Below are positions 53,716 to 62,231 of a stretch of 64,000 nucleotides of DNA, in pieces. Below the pieces are notes generated by a model. The model had not been told where the DNA came from. It searched no databases and saw nothing but the letters and a program-made list of their open reading frames with translations. The position numbers and the translations under genes are program-made. Each line of letters opens with the position of its first letter. Positions within the stretch are counted from its first letter, which is position 1. This DNA is from Paraglaciecola sp. 20A4 (GTDB lineage: Bacteria > Pseudomonadota > Gammaproteobacteria > Enterobacterales > Alteromonadaceae), in contig NZ_WTPY01000004.1 in assembly GCF_011378905.1 (NCBI RefSeq), positions 186,001-250,000 on the forward strand. Reading direction: 5' to 3'.

Positions 53716-54558
53716 TTAATTTTCGTGTAAAAAGCGCAAAATATGTACAGATACAGCCTCAGGGTTATCTAAATGCGGGTGATGCGAGCCCGGAGAATTA
53801 ACCAATTTAGCGTTACTAATCAAAGTTAACCGTAATTCTGCATTTTTCTTCATCATTTCGTAGCCGTTGTCTGCAATGATAACAATGGTCGGACAAGTAA
53901 TGGCTTGCAAAAAAGCCGCTGCCTGAGACTCGGTCATGCGCAAGGATGAAAAAGTACGCAGGCGGCGATCAGTTGTAAATTGTAGGTTTCCATCTACTTC
54001 TAGCAGATTACGCTCCACCAGCAACGACGCGCATGCATCGGAAAATCCCCCTGCAATCGCTCTAGCACGAATAACGCTTTTTTTGCTGTTAGGGTGTTTT
54101 CCTTCGCTCGCGGCCCCCTGCAAGCGACTCTCAATTGATTCGCGTAATTGTATAGGGCTACTTTCACTGTCTTTTGTAACCGGTCCTAAGGACTCAATGG
54201 TTATATACTTACTAACCTTCTGCGGAAAACAACTGGTATACATAGAACCTATAATACCGCCCATAGAATGACCTAATAGGATAAAGTCATGCCAATTCTG
54301 AGATTCAACTAACTCATGTAAATCATAAACGAAATCGACCAAGTGATAATGCGCATCTTTACTTCTGTGGTCAGATTTACCGTGCCCGGCAAAATCGATG
54401 GCAACGATATAATACTCTTTTAAATACTCAGACAGTGGAATAAAGGTTGCTGCATTATCTAACCAACCATGTAATGCAAGCATAAGAGGTTTACTTGGAT
54501 CGCCAAACGCCAAACCTCGAATAGTGATATTACGTAACGGAAATTCTACTTCTTGCAT
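53716..54558 (-). CDS. Alpha/beta-hydrolase
   Basis: A 280-residue alpha/beta hydrolase. The oxyanion HGW motif is in LMLALHGWLDNAATF, the nucleophile Ser in FILLGHSMGGIIGSMYTSCF, the acid probably in IVIIADNGYEM, and the His in SPGSHHPHLDNPEAV. Family relatives include haloalkane-dehalogenase-like and meta-cleavage-type hydrolases, and mammalian serine hydrolase-like proteins; the substrate is not clear. Inserted between fadD and the Slp gene, it breaks the enterobacterial fadD-yeaY adjacency, and lipid ester hydrolysis would be a reasonable guess from context only. Confidence 0.88.
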   Translation of the reverse strand: MQEVEFPLRNITIRGLAFGDPSKPLMLALHGWLDNAATFIPLSEYLKEYYIVAIDFAGHGKSDHRSKDAHYHLVDFVYDLHELVESQNWHDFILLGHSMGGIIGSMYTSCFPQKVSKYITIESLGPVTKDSESSPIQLRESIESRLQGAASEGKHPNSKKSVIRARAIAGGFSDACASLLVERNLLEVDGNLQFTTDRRLRTFSSLRMTESQAAAFLQAITCPTIVIIADNGYEMMKKNAELRLTLISNAKLVNSPGSHHPHLDNPEAVSVHILRFLHEN

Positions 54559-54658
54559 AATTCATCCATAAAAAAACGGCTATCAAAGATACCGAGTAAG
54601 GTATGACATGAGTAGCCGTTTAAACTGCCTGCTTTGAGCTAAAGCAGGTAGCGATAAA

Positions 54659-55252
54659 CTAATTGCTTTTGCTAGCCGCCGGCTTTATTTTTGCAGGGCT
54701 ACTTCTGGTGTGATGCGTGCTGCGTAATATGACCCGATTATTAAATGGGCGATTATACCAACCGTATCGCCAGTAATCATAAGGCCAAACGTTGATCATA
54801 TTCACATCAACTTGTTGAATCTCTTTCCATAAGTAGTAACCAGTGGATGCAAGCGTCGGGAAAACATACTCATGTTCTCCTACCATGCCTTTTTCCAGAC
54901 GAACAAAATCGCCGGTAAATGTCATGGTACGTCCTTTTTTATAGACCATAGGATCTAAAAACCCTTGCACATAGACGCGGAATCGACCAATACTTTCATC
55001 TGCTTGCAATGGACGACCATAACTACGCAACGGGTAATAAACCATTTCAATTAAGGTATTATCAGGTTTATTTTCAATTTTGGCGATAATGCCGCCCCAA
55101 CGCGCTTTTTGCCCGAGTACCTCTTTAGACTTCGATGCTGCGTCTTGATAGGAAATCAAGTTGCTATCATCAGGCAATTGAATTTGCTTAGGCAGTGTCG
55201 AACACCCCGCTAACCAAAGCGTCACTAATAGGATGCCTAATTTGGAATACAT
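54659..55252 (-). CDS. Slp-family outer-membrane lipoprotein (YeaY-like)
   Basis: A 197-residue Slp-family lipoprotein. ATG 55252 gives lipobox LAGC with Cys 17 (the frame begins at 55258). Family segments are ISYQDAASKSKEVLGQKARW, GGIIAKIENKPDNTLIEMVY, RPLQADESIGRFRVYVQGFL and GRTMTFTGDFVRLEKGMVGE. Slp proteins are induced by starvation or stationary phase in E. coli. The neighbours tsaB and yoaA are the same as for E. coli yeaY, so it is most likely the YeaY counterpart. A weak hairpin (CCTGC / GCAGG, 54628-54648) follows the stop. Confidence 0.9.
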   Translation of the reverse strand: MYSKLGILLVTLWLAGCSTLPKQIQLPDDSNLISYQDAASKSKEVLGQKARWGGIIAKIENKPDNTLIEMVYYPLRSYGRPLQADESIGRFRVYVQGFLDPMVYKKGRTMTFTGDFVRLEKGMVGEHEYVFPTLASTGYYLWKEIQQVDVNMINVWPYDYWRYGWYNRPFNNRVILRSTHHTRSSPAKIKPAASKSN

Positions 55253-55360
55253 AACCACCTCAAAAAAACCATATTGAACTTACAATACTACAGATTAAAC
55301 GAGATATTAACTTAACATTTTGTGACTGGGTTGTTTCTAAACGTAACTGAGGTACATACA

Positions 55361-55684
55361 TCAGGCGAAGGTATCAACCCCGAGAAGTTGTTGAATTTCA
55401 CTACGGCGTTCTTCACGCGATACTCCTTGGTAGGTATCGATAGCGTTCTGTGAGCTAAAAGTTGAGGTATCGTCTGAGGTAGCCGGTTGACGAAATGAAT
55501 CCGCTTGGCTAAAGACTTCAACTGAACCCTTGCGAATAATGTCCTGTACATCCTTAGCGCCACCAAGAGCCGATGCCACAGCAGAATCGACATTATCTTG
55601 TTGTTTATTACGCTTAATCGCTTTGTCGTTTAAAGGACTTTGTAAAGCGCTAACGGACGATTCGACTCTCACAGATACTCCCAC
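55361..55684 (-). CDS. Hypothetical 107-residue protein
   Basis: A small cytoplasmic protein, acidic and Ser/Gln-rich, without signal peptide or membrane segment: RVESSVSALQSPLNDKAIKR, then SALGGAKDVQDIIRKGSVEV, ending REERRSEIQQLLGVDTFA. I do not recognise a family. The C-terminal LLGVDTFA is similar in flavour to the short C-terminal tails of small flagellar or secreted proteins but this is weak. Its minus-strand frame is preferred over the overlapping 55312-55593 frame because it begins with ATG and has more normal composition. It lies between tsaB and the Slp gene. Confidence 0.6.
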   Translation of the reverse strand: MGVSVRVESSVSALQSPLNDKAIKRNKQQDNVDSAVASALGGAKDVQDIIRKGSVEVFSQADSFRQPATSDDTSTFSSQNAIDTYQGVSREERRSEIQQLLGVDTFA

Positions 55685-55751
55685 AAGACGTTAATTCAGT
55701 TACTCAATAATATTCTTATAGCACAAATTTGTACTATTGCGCTATTAGCCT

Positions 55752-56459
55752 TTATTCCCGACCGGGTAATTTTTTCCACGTTACTTTGTCGCGTAAATAC
55801 ACTGGCTCAATCTGTTCAATCTCTTTTGCTCGGCCTTTTTGCACACCATTTTCAACCAAAGCCAGCATGAATTGTGCATCGGGATAGAGTATATCTGTCA
55901 GTATATGTGGCCGTTGTTGTTCGTTAAGGGGGGCTAGCAGAGCATCGTATGCGGCCCATCCTGTTCCGACGCCATAGGCGGTTTGTTTACTTTTATTGTT
56001 CAGCAATATTGCAGTTGCTTCTTCAGGCGGCAATACGTGTTCTTCGTTAATTAAAGTCGCTAAGCCGTCAACGGCTTGATAATGTGCGAAATACACCTCG
56101 CCCATACGCGCATCTATCGCACAATACACTTCATCAGCTTGGTGCAGGTCAATCGCTTGTTGCGCCATAGCAGCCATAGTTGATATACCTACCACATGTA
56201 AACCCGTACCTAAAGCTAGCCCTTGTAAAATACCCGTGGCGATACGCACACCGGTAAAACTGCCTGGTCCACGGCCAAATCCCAAATAATCAAGCTGACC
56301 TAAAGATGTGCTGGCTTCTTTAAGCAGACCATCAATCATGGGTAGAATACGTTGGCTATGCTGCTGGGGACAAATATCAAATTGTTGATAACGCTGTCCG
56401 TTTACTTGTAAAGCGACTGAGCAAGCCTCTGTCGCGGTATCAATGATCAAGAGATTCAT
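55752..56459 (-). CDS. tsaB: tRNA threonylcarbamoyladenosine biosynthesis protein TsaB
   Basis: A 235-residue ASKHA-fold protein: MNLLIIDTATEACSVALQVN, QLDYLGFGRGPGSFTGVRIA, TGILQGLALGTGLHVVGIST and a C-terminal QIEPVYLRDKVTWKKLPG. It scaffolds TsaD and TsaE in adding the threonylcarbamoyl group to A37 of ANN-decoding tRNAs, an essential modification. Its start overlaps the yoaA stop by 4 bases (ATGA), the same pairing as in E. coli. Confidence 0.96.
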   Translation of the reverse strand: MNLLIIDTATEACSVALQVNGQRYQQFDICPQQHSQRILPMIDGLLKEASTSLGQLDYLGFGRGPGSFTGVRIATGILQGLALGTGLHVVGISTMAAMAQQAIDLHQADEVYCAIDARMGEVYFAHYQAVDGLATLINEEHVLPPEEATAILLNNKSKQTAYGVGTGWAAYDALLAPLNEQQRPHILTDILYPDAQFMLALVENGVQKGRAKEIEQIEPVYLRDKVTWKKLPGRE

Positions 56460-58594
56460 TGTGCTTCCTTGTTAAACATATCTGGTGTGTCTAAGCCACT
56501 ATGCTCAGGTAAATTCTTATCGTCAGTCGACTCGCCTAAATGGCTCACGTTTTCTTTATCTAAGTTTTGCTCCGCTAGCTGCTGAGTAACCTTATTTGCA
56601 GCAGATTGTGCGGCAGCTTTAGCCACATTGTTAGCGTTACGCTTAACAATTTTATCGGCCTTCTTAGCGTCTTGCGCATCAGCGTGTATTTCTTCTAAAA
56701 AAGCCAACGCATTGGGTAAATGTCGCGTGCGTCGCATATCAGGCAAACTGCGTAAAAAAGTTTTTGCATAGTCTTTGGTAACCAGTCGATTATCACAAAT
56801 AACCAGCACCCCCCTGTCAGTCTCATCACGAATTAAGCGCCCTGCCCCTTGTTTGAGGGCGATGGCTGCTTGAGGGATCTGCAACTGCCCAAACGGATTA
56901 CCACCTGCTTTACGGCAATCTTCAATTCTGGCTTGCAACAATGGATCATCTGGCGATGCGAACGGTAGTTTGTCAATCAACACGCAGGTCAAATCGTTGC
57001 CACGGACATCGACACCTTCCCAAAATGCTCCCGTACCCAATAACACCGCATTATCGCTATTTACATAAGATTCGAGCAAGGCTCGCTTCGTTGTCGTGCC
57101 TTGCACTAAAATTGGATTATCTACTTTATCTTCGAGCATGCCAGCAATAGCTCGCAATGTCGCGTGACTGGTAAACAATAAAAAGCAGCGCCCACCACTG
57201 GCGGCAATCAGTTTTATCGATATATCTAGCAGAGTCTGGCGCATCTCTCTGGCATTGGGTTCCGGTAAAAATCGCGGCACACAGAGCATCGCCTGTTTTT
57301 GGTAGTTAAATGGACTATCAAGCGCAAGTGTCTTTGCTTGCTGTAAACCCATTTGACGCTGAAAGTGCTCAAAACCGTCGCCTACCATAAGCGTCGCTGA
57401 CGTGAAAATCCACGTGCGCTCTGGGGTAGAAATAAGTTTCGAAAATTTCGCAGCAATACTTAACGGGGTCAAATGCAATACAATATGACGCATGGTCGTT
57501 TCATACCAAAGGCTCACACCTTTTTGATTCGAATCTGTAAGCCGAGTGAGCTTTGCACGGGCGTCACTGACACGTTCAAATATGCTGTCTAAATCTTTGT
57601 CCCTGCTAAGATGGAGTTTGATCACCTCGTACAACACATTTAAAGAATCATTCAGTTTGCTGATTTGGGTTTGCACATCGTCGCGGGAAAGCATTTCACG
57701 CCAATTACCCTTTTGCGCCTTTTCAGGAAACAGTATCCGAAGATCCGCAGAGATCATCTTGCACTTTTCGCCTGCGGTATGCAGTTGTTTAGCATCCTTG
57801 AGCGAAGTACGATAGACGAGCTCCAGATCCCGACTCAAATCATGTAACTGTCTGCTAGATAACGACTCACCAAAATATTCACTGGCAATATCAGGTATCT
57901 GATGTGCTTCATCGAAAATAACGACGTCAGCCTCAGGAATAAGCTCTCCAAAGCCGGTATCTTTTAGGGCCATATCAGCAAAGAACAAATGATGATTAAC
58001 CACCACTAAATCTGCATCCAACGCTTTGCGTCGTGCTTTTATCATGTAGCAATCTTCGTAATCTGGGCAGTCTTTGCCCAAGCAGTTATCCATCGTTGAG
58101 GTGACAAATGGCAGCACTTTAGCGTCTTCGGCTAGGGCTTTCATTTCACCCATATCACCGGTTTTCGTCGATGTTGCCCAGCGCCGAACATCTGATAACT
58201 CCACCATAGTTGTGCTATCAAGCAAGGTAGTGCTGCTAGCATGCTGGCGTAAACGGTGTAAACATAAGTAGTTAGAACGGCCTTTAAGCAGAGCAATTTT
58301 GCCATTTACCCCAATGGCTTTCTTGATAAGCGGCAAGTCTCGATGAAACAGTTGCTCTTGTAAATTTTTGGTACCCGTAGAAACAATCGTTTTCTTTTTG
58401 GCTTGTAATGCAGGTGCCAAATAGGCAAAAGTTTTACCCGTTCCCGTGCCGGCTTCAACAATTAAAGCGGACTTATGCTCAATTGCTTCTTCAACCGCAT
58501 TAGCCATATCAGTTTGCGCTTGACGCACTGTGAATCCGGGGATCGCTTGGGATAAAATGCCATCGGGGGCAAACAGCTTAGAAGACTTCGACAT
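56456..58594 (-). CDS. yoaA: ATP-dependent DNA helicase YoaA
   Basis: A 712-residue XPD/DinG-type superfamily-2 helicase. Walker A is IVEAGTGTGKTFAYLAPAL (about residues 44-62). The iron-sulfur Cys region is NYLCLHRL plus NCLGKDCPDYEDCYM (four Cys, about 110-185). Then come DLVVVNHHLFFADM, the DEAH box VVIFDEAHQIPD, and motif VI QGAGRLIRDETDRG. About 70 Lys/Ala/Asn-rich residues extend beyond the usual end (E. coli YoaA about 636). YoaA assists repair of stalled replication forks with the polymerase III chi subunit. Overlap with tsaB indicates one transcript. It is the first gene of the tsaB unit. Confidence 0.94.
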   Translation of the reverse strand: MSKSSKLFAPDGILSQAIPGFTVRQAQTDMANAVEEAIEHKSALIVEAGTGTGKTFAYLAPALQAKKKTIVSTGTKNLQEQLFHRDLPLIKKAIGVNGKIALLKGRSNYLCLHRLRQHASSTTLLDSTTMVELSDVRRWATSTKTGDMGEMKALAEDAKVLPFVTSTMDNCLGKDCPDYEDCYMIKARRKALDADLVVVNHHLFFADMALKDTGFGELIPEADVVIFDEAHQIPDIASEYFGESLSSRQLHDLSRDLELVYRTSLKDAKQLHTAGEKCKMISADLRILFPEKAQKGNWREMLSRDDVQTQISKLNDSLNVLYEVIKLHLSRDKDLDSIFERVSDARAKLTRLTDSNQKGVSLWYETTMRHIVLHLTPLSIAAKFSKLISTPERTWIFTSATLMVGDGFEHFQRQMGLQQAKTLALDSPFNYQKQAMLCVPRFLPEPNAREMRQTLLDISIKLIAASGGRCFLLFTSHATLRAIAGMLEDKVDNPILVQGTTTKRALLESYVNSDNAVLLGTGAFWEGVDVRGNDLTCVLIDKLPFASPDDPLLQARIEDCRKAGGNPFGQLQIPQAAIALKQGAGRLIRDETDRGVLVICDNRLVTKDYAKTFLRSLPDMRRTRHLPNALAFLEEIHADAQDAKKADKIVKRNANNVAKAAAQSAANKVTQQLAEQNLDKENVSHLGESTDDKNLPEHSGLDTPDMFNKEAQ

Positions 58595-58798
58595 AGTGCG
58601 CAGTGCAAGTACCTTGAGATAAAAAGAGAGCGATTATGCCAAACTATGGGTTAGTTTTCAGAGTTTAATTATTCTTTGATTGATAAATTATTCACGCCTT
58701 AGCAACCGCCTAAGCCAACGACTAAAAAACGATCAGAAAAATGCCCAGTGATTAGCCGCTAAACAGACATAATTGGCAGCTCTCTCTTGGTTTCTAAT

Positions 58799-60124
58799 TT
58801 AGCCAATAAACACCTGCCAATCCCACGGTTCTAAAGTGATCGCACTGTTGGCGTTAAGCATCACGGCCTCGCTATTAGGCCATTTTTGACATTGCCCATA
58901 ACCCAATGTAGAGCGTAACGTTATCGTTAAGTGCATGGCAGAAAAATTTAGCAGGACAAATACTTTTCCAACTGCGTCTTGCCTAACAAAACTGAAAACT
59001 TGTTGTGGATGGGAGTTTTCAACTAGCAACATGCGCGCGCCCCACAAACCATTGTGTAACGCACTTTTGGCCATTTTCAATGAAATAAGAGCGGCATATA
59101 AATCGCCAATTTTATGGGGTTGCCAATCGATAGGGTCTCGCTCGAAAAACGCTAAACGTTTTGGGTTGCCAGCTTCTTGCCCATTGTAAATCAGTGGCAT
59201 TCCCTCCCCCAGTACAGACAAAACAATAGCGCACTCTAGTGCATCGCCGAACTGTTCAAATTGCGTTCCATCCCAAGCGTTTTTGTCATGATTACTCACA
59301 AACGTCATTCGCATAGATGCTTTTGGAAAAGTCTTTTCATTCCATGAATAGTATTTATAAAGCTTAGTCAGCGGCAATTTACCCATGGCTATACCATGCA
59401 TGGCCTCGTTCCAACTCCATGCGTAACTCATATCAAATGCATCGTAATGCAAATCTCGAGATTCCCACTCAGCAAGCATAAACACGGGCTTTATTTGGCT
59501 TAGTTCAACACGTATTTGGGCCCAAAAATCTTGCGGAACAAAACCCGCCACATCACAACGATAGCCGTCGATATCAGCCTCTTCGACCCAGTAACGCATA
59601 GCACGAGCCATATAAGTACGAAGCCCAACATGGCGATAGTCAAAATCAATAATATCGTCCCAATCCCACCACGGGGTCGAAGTGTACTCACCTTGGTGAT
59701 TACGTGCATACCAATTAGGGTGTTGGGTAACCAATCCATTATCCCAAGCACTATGATTGGCGACCCAATCTATAATCACATACAAATCATGCTGATGTGC
59801 CGAGTTTACAAATTCGCGTAAATCTTCCAGGGTGCCAAATTCAGTATTTATCCCGAAATAATCTCGCACCGCATAAGGACTACCAAGGCTTCCTTTACGA
59901 TTTTTTCGACCAATAGGATGAATCGGCATCAACCATAATATTTTTACCCCCAATGCTTTTAAGCGTGGTAAATGTTCGATAGCAGCTTGCAAAGTGCCTT
60001 GCTGAGTAAACTGGCGCAAATTAATTTCATAAATGACTGCGTCCTTGCTCCATTGGGGCGCATCGATATTGACCAATGGTTTAGGAGCATAGTCGGAATG
60101 ATTCGACGTATCATTAGTATGCAT
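58799..60124 (-). CDS. GH13 alpha-amylase-family enzyme
   Basis: A 441-residue glycoside hydrolase family 13 protein without signal peptide, so cytoplasmic. ATG 60124 follows AGGA by 7 bases. The (beta/alpha)8 domain starts VIYEINLRQFTQQGTLQAAI. Conserved regions are VIIDWVANHSAWD (region I), DGYRCDVAGFVP (catalytic Asp), PVFMLAEWESRDL (catalytic Glu) and MRMTFVSNHDKNAWDGTQFE (region IV). The C-terminal beta domain ends MLNANSAITLEPWDWQVF. It may hydrolyse maltodextrins, glycogen or trehalose-related glucans; subfamily cannot be decided by eye. Confidence 0.9.
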   Translation of the reverse strand: MHTNDTSNHSDYAPKPLVNIDAPQWSKDAVIYEINLRQFTQQGTLQAAIEHLPRLKALGVKILWLMPIHPIGRKNRKGSLGSPYAVRDYFGINTEFGTLEDLREFVNSAHQHDLYVIIDWVANHSAWDNGLVTQHPNWYARNHQGEYTSTPWWDWDDIIDFDYRHVGLRTYMARAMRYWVEEADIDGYRCDVAGFVPQDFWAQIRVELSQIKPVFMLAEWESRDLHYDAFDMSYAWSWNEAMHGIAMGKLPLTKLYKYYSWNEKTFPKASMRMTFVSNHDKNAWDGTQFEQFGDALECAIVLSVLGEGMPLIYNGQEAGNPKRLAFFERDPIDWQPHKIGDLYAALISLKMAKSALHNGLWGARMLLVENSHPQQVFSFVRQDAVGKVFVLLNFSAMHLTITLRSTLGYGQCQKWPNSEAVMLNANSAITLEPWDWQVFIG

Positions 60125-60233
60125 GAGAGATCCTGATTTCATATACACGGCCAGTGACCACAGTAGCGCAAATAAAAGCTGATTTCAGTTAGAATAATGG
60201 TTATTTAACTTCTCTCGCATCGTCATGATTTTA

Positions 60234-61283
60234 TTAAAACAGCCGCGACACAAACTGATAAGCATTAGTCGAACCTTCGATGGGTTCGTCATTAGTTTTT
60301 AATGCTTCTTGAGCTGCTGTGGCAGCAGGATTATTACCAAAAAAATAACCCGCATAATCAAAATCAACGATTGCATCGCTTACGGTACTGCCAGTATAAC
60401 CTTCAACCATTAAGTCAACAGCTGACAGTGCTAACCCTGTTGGGCCACCATACAAAAAGCCCCCCGCTAAGCTCGCCGCGGCGCTCATATGCTCGCCAGT
60501 CATATCCTGATATAAGCTTGAAACTACTGGCACGTGCTGGGCAATGTTTACTGTATCAAATAATTCATTTAAACCAAATCCATCATCACCGAATGAAAAC
60601 TGACTCATATTTTGTAGAAACGAATAACCTGACTCTGCTTCACTGCTTGCAGTGCTATCTTGAGTGCTGGTAACATTTTGTTCAGACATTGTGCCATCAG
60701 CGCTTAACAGCCCACTGAATAAACTACTGTGTAAATTAGCCAGCAAATTAGACTGCATAACTGAGAGTGATTCATCAGAAAAAGATGAGCCTATACCTGA
60801 TAGCAAGCTAGTCGCACCGTCAGTACCTGCCGTGTCCCCTAATAACCCACCAAACAAGCTAGCATTAAGCGACGCCATTAACTGCTGTTGAATTTGTGAA
60901 AGGCTCTCGTCCGCCGTCAACGCCGTCCCTATTATTGACTTATCCGATGAAAGAGTCGATGTGCTACTTGCCTCATCATCAGATGAAATAAGCGAAGCAA
61001 ATAAACCGGTTGCGGCGACACTCGAAGCCTCAGTTGAGGTGGCCGAGTCAGACTGAGCGGTACTGGTACTATTTGCGCCAGAACCAATAAGATCAGTTGC
61101 CGCCCCTTGCATGCTCGCTAATATATCGGCGAAATAGGCCCCGACCCCAGTCACACTTTCAAGAGAAGCCGATGTCGCAGAGTCGACAGCGGCGCTAACA
61201 CCTGCCTTGCCGTCAGCCCCCAGTAATAAAGACGTATCAACCCCTTGAGTATTATTTAGCGAAAATTGTTCGATTATGCTCAC
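60234..61283 (-). CDS. Ser/Ala-rich, cysteine-free hypothetical protein with internal repeat
   Basis: A 349-residue protein, GTG start after AGGGGA. It has no signal peptide or Cys and a Ser/Ala/Thr-rich N-terminal 120 residues. Two imperfect copies of a 26-residue unit are seen: DESLSQIQQQLMASLNASLF at about 130 and DESLSVMQSNLLANLHSSLF at about 178, each followed by GGLLGD or SGLLSA. The last third is different: VNIAQHVPVVSSLYQDMTGE, then SLAGGFLYGGPTGLALSAVD, a Gly-rich amphipathic stretch. This composition is like flagellar- or type I-exported proteins. It is divergent from the FlgH-like/FlgT-like pair. Function unknown. Confidence 0.65.
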   Translation of the reverse strand: MSIIEQFSLNNTQGVDTSLLLGADGKAGVSAAVDSATSASLESVTGVGAYFADILASMQGAATDLIGSGANSTSTAQSDSATSTEASSVAATGLFASLISSDDEASSTSTLSSDKSIIGTALTADESLSQIQQQLMASLNASLFGGLLGDTAGTDGATSLLSGIGSSFSDESLSVMQSNLLANLHSSLFSGLLSADGTMSEQNVTSTQDSTASSEAESGYSFLQNMSQFSFGDDGFGLNELFDTVNIAQHVPVVSSLYQDMTGEHMSAAASLAGGFLYGGPTGLALSAVDLMVEGYTGSTVSDAIVDFDYAGYFFGNNPAATAAQEALKTNDEPIEGSTNAYQFVSRLF

Positions 61284-61481
61284 CGTGTCCCCTGAATTTA
61301 CGTTTATAAAAATTTAACCTTAATATCAATGTCTTATCAGAACCTATGAGGATAAATCAGAAAACTTACGTAACTTTGCAAAGTTGACTTTTCATTACAC
61401 AACCTTGACGCAAGCCATACAGACAAGCTTCAAAGGAATATGCGACCATCATTCTTTGCTTACTCATTTGAATTTAAAGTC

Positions 61482-62231
61482 ATGCTAATCAGAATCTTAA
61501 CTGCAGCGGTGATACTTCTGATCACTGCTTGCAGCACCACTGTACCCAATGACGAGCAAGTCATAGCTAGCAGCCCAACGAACCCAAACGTACAACAACG
61601 GGCAATTGAAACCAAAGATTCCAGCTCAGGACCAGAGCGCGGCGACCCAGAGTTTCGCCCTGTCAGAGTTGACCCATTCCCAGCGGTAAAAGTGCCTAAC
61701 GGTTCATTATTTGATCCCGATAACCTTGTGAGCCTATATCAGCGTAACAATCGCTACCGGGTTGGCGACATGATTTTGGTGCAATTGTCGGAGAAAACCT
61801 CGTCAAAGAAATCTCTCAACTTTAAACGAGACAAAAGTGGAAACTTCACCCTCGATCCCGTTACGGTCAATGCTGGCCCGTTAAAAATTGCCGGTGACAA
61901 CCTCAACGCTGATTTTGAACAAGAAAACGAGTTCGACAGCTCAGCAGAAACCAAACAAAACAACTCTCTGGAAGGTGACGTAACAGTGTACGTGCTTGAG
62001 ATTATGCCCAACGGAAATCTGTTGGTCGCGGGTGAGAAATGGATGACCCTTAACAAAGGCGAAGAGTACATACGTTTCTCGGGTGAGATACGCCCCAGTG
62101 ATATCGACAACGACAATACAGTGAGTTCGGTTAAAGTCGGTAATTCACGCATCGAATTTAGCGGCAAAGGCGAATTACAGGAAAATCAAGAGTCGTCCAT
62201 TTTAGGCAAGCTCTTTGGTATACTTGAGTAA
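61482..62231 (+). CDS. FlgH-like flagellar L-ring lipoprotein
   Basis: A 249-residue lipoprotein. ATG 61482 gives lipobox ITAC with Cys 17 (frame open from 61440). The FlgH core is visible: NGSLFDPDNLVSLYQRNNRY, RVGDMILVQLSEKTSSKKSL, SLEGDVTVYVLEIMPNGNLL, VAGEKWMTLNKGEEYIRFSG, EIRPSDIDNDNTVSSVKVGN, then RIEFSGKGELQENQE. The N-terminal 70 residues of low-complexity linker are longer than in FlgH of E. coli (about 232 total). FlgH forms the outer-membrane ring of the flagellar motor. It is joined to a FlgT-like gene with no gap and no other flagellar gene is in view. Confidence 0.88.
   Translation: MLIRILTAAVILLITACSTTVPNDEQVIASSPTNPNVQQRAIETKDSSSGPERGDPEFRPVRVDPFPAVKVPNGSLFDPDNLVSLYQRNNRYRVGDMILVQLSEKTSSKKSLNFKRDKSGNFTLDPVTVNAGPLKIAGDNLNADFEQENEFDSSAETKQNNSLEGDVTVYVLEIMPNGNLLVAGEKWMTLNKGEEYIRFSGEIRPSDIDNDNTVSSVKVGNSRIEFSGKGELQENQESSILGKLFGILE

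Noticed and set aside
55312-55593. Alternative minus-strand frame overlapping the 107-residue hypothetical gene
   Set aside because: The composition is basic and hydrophobic without pattern, and it overlaps in another frame a frame with ATG and better composition.
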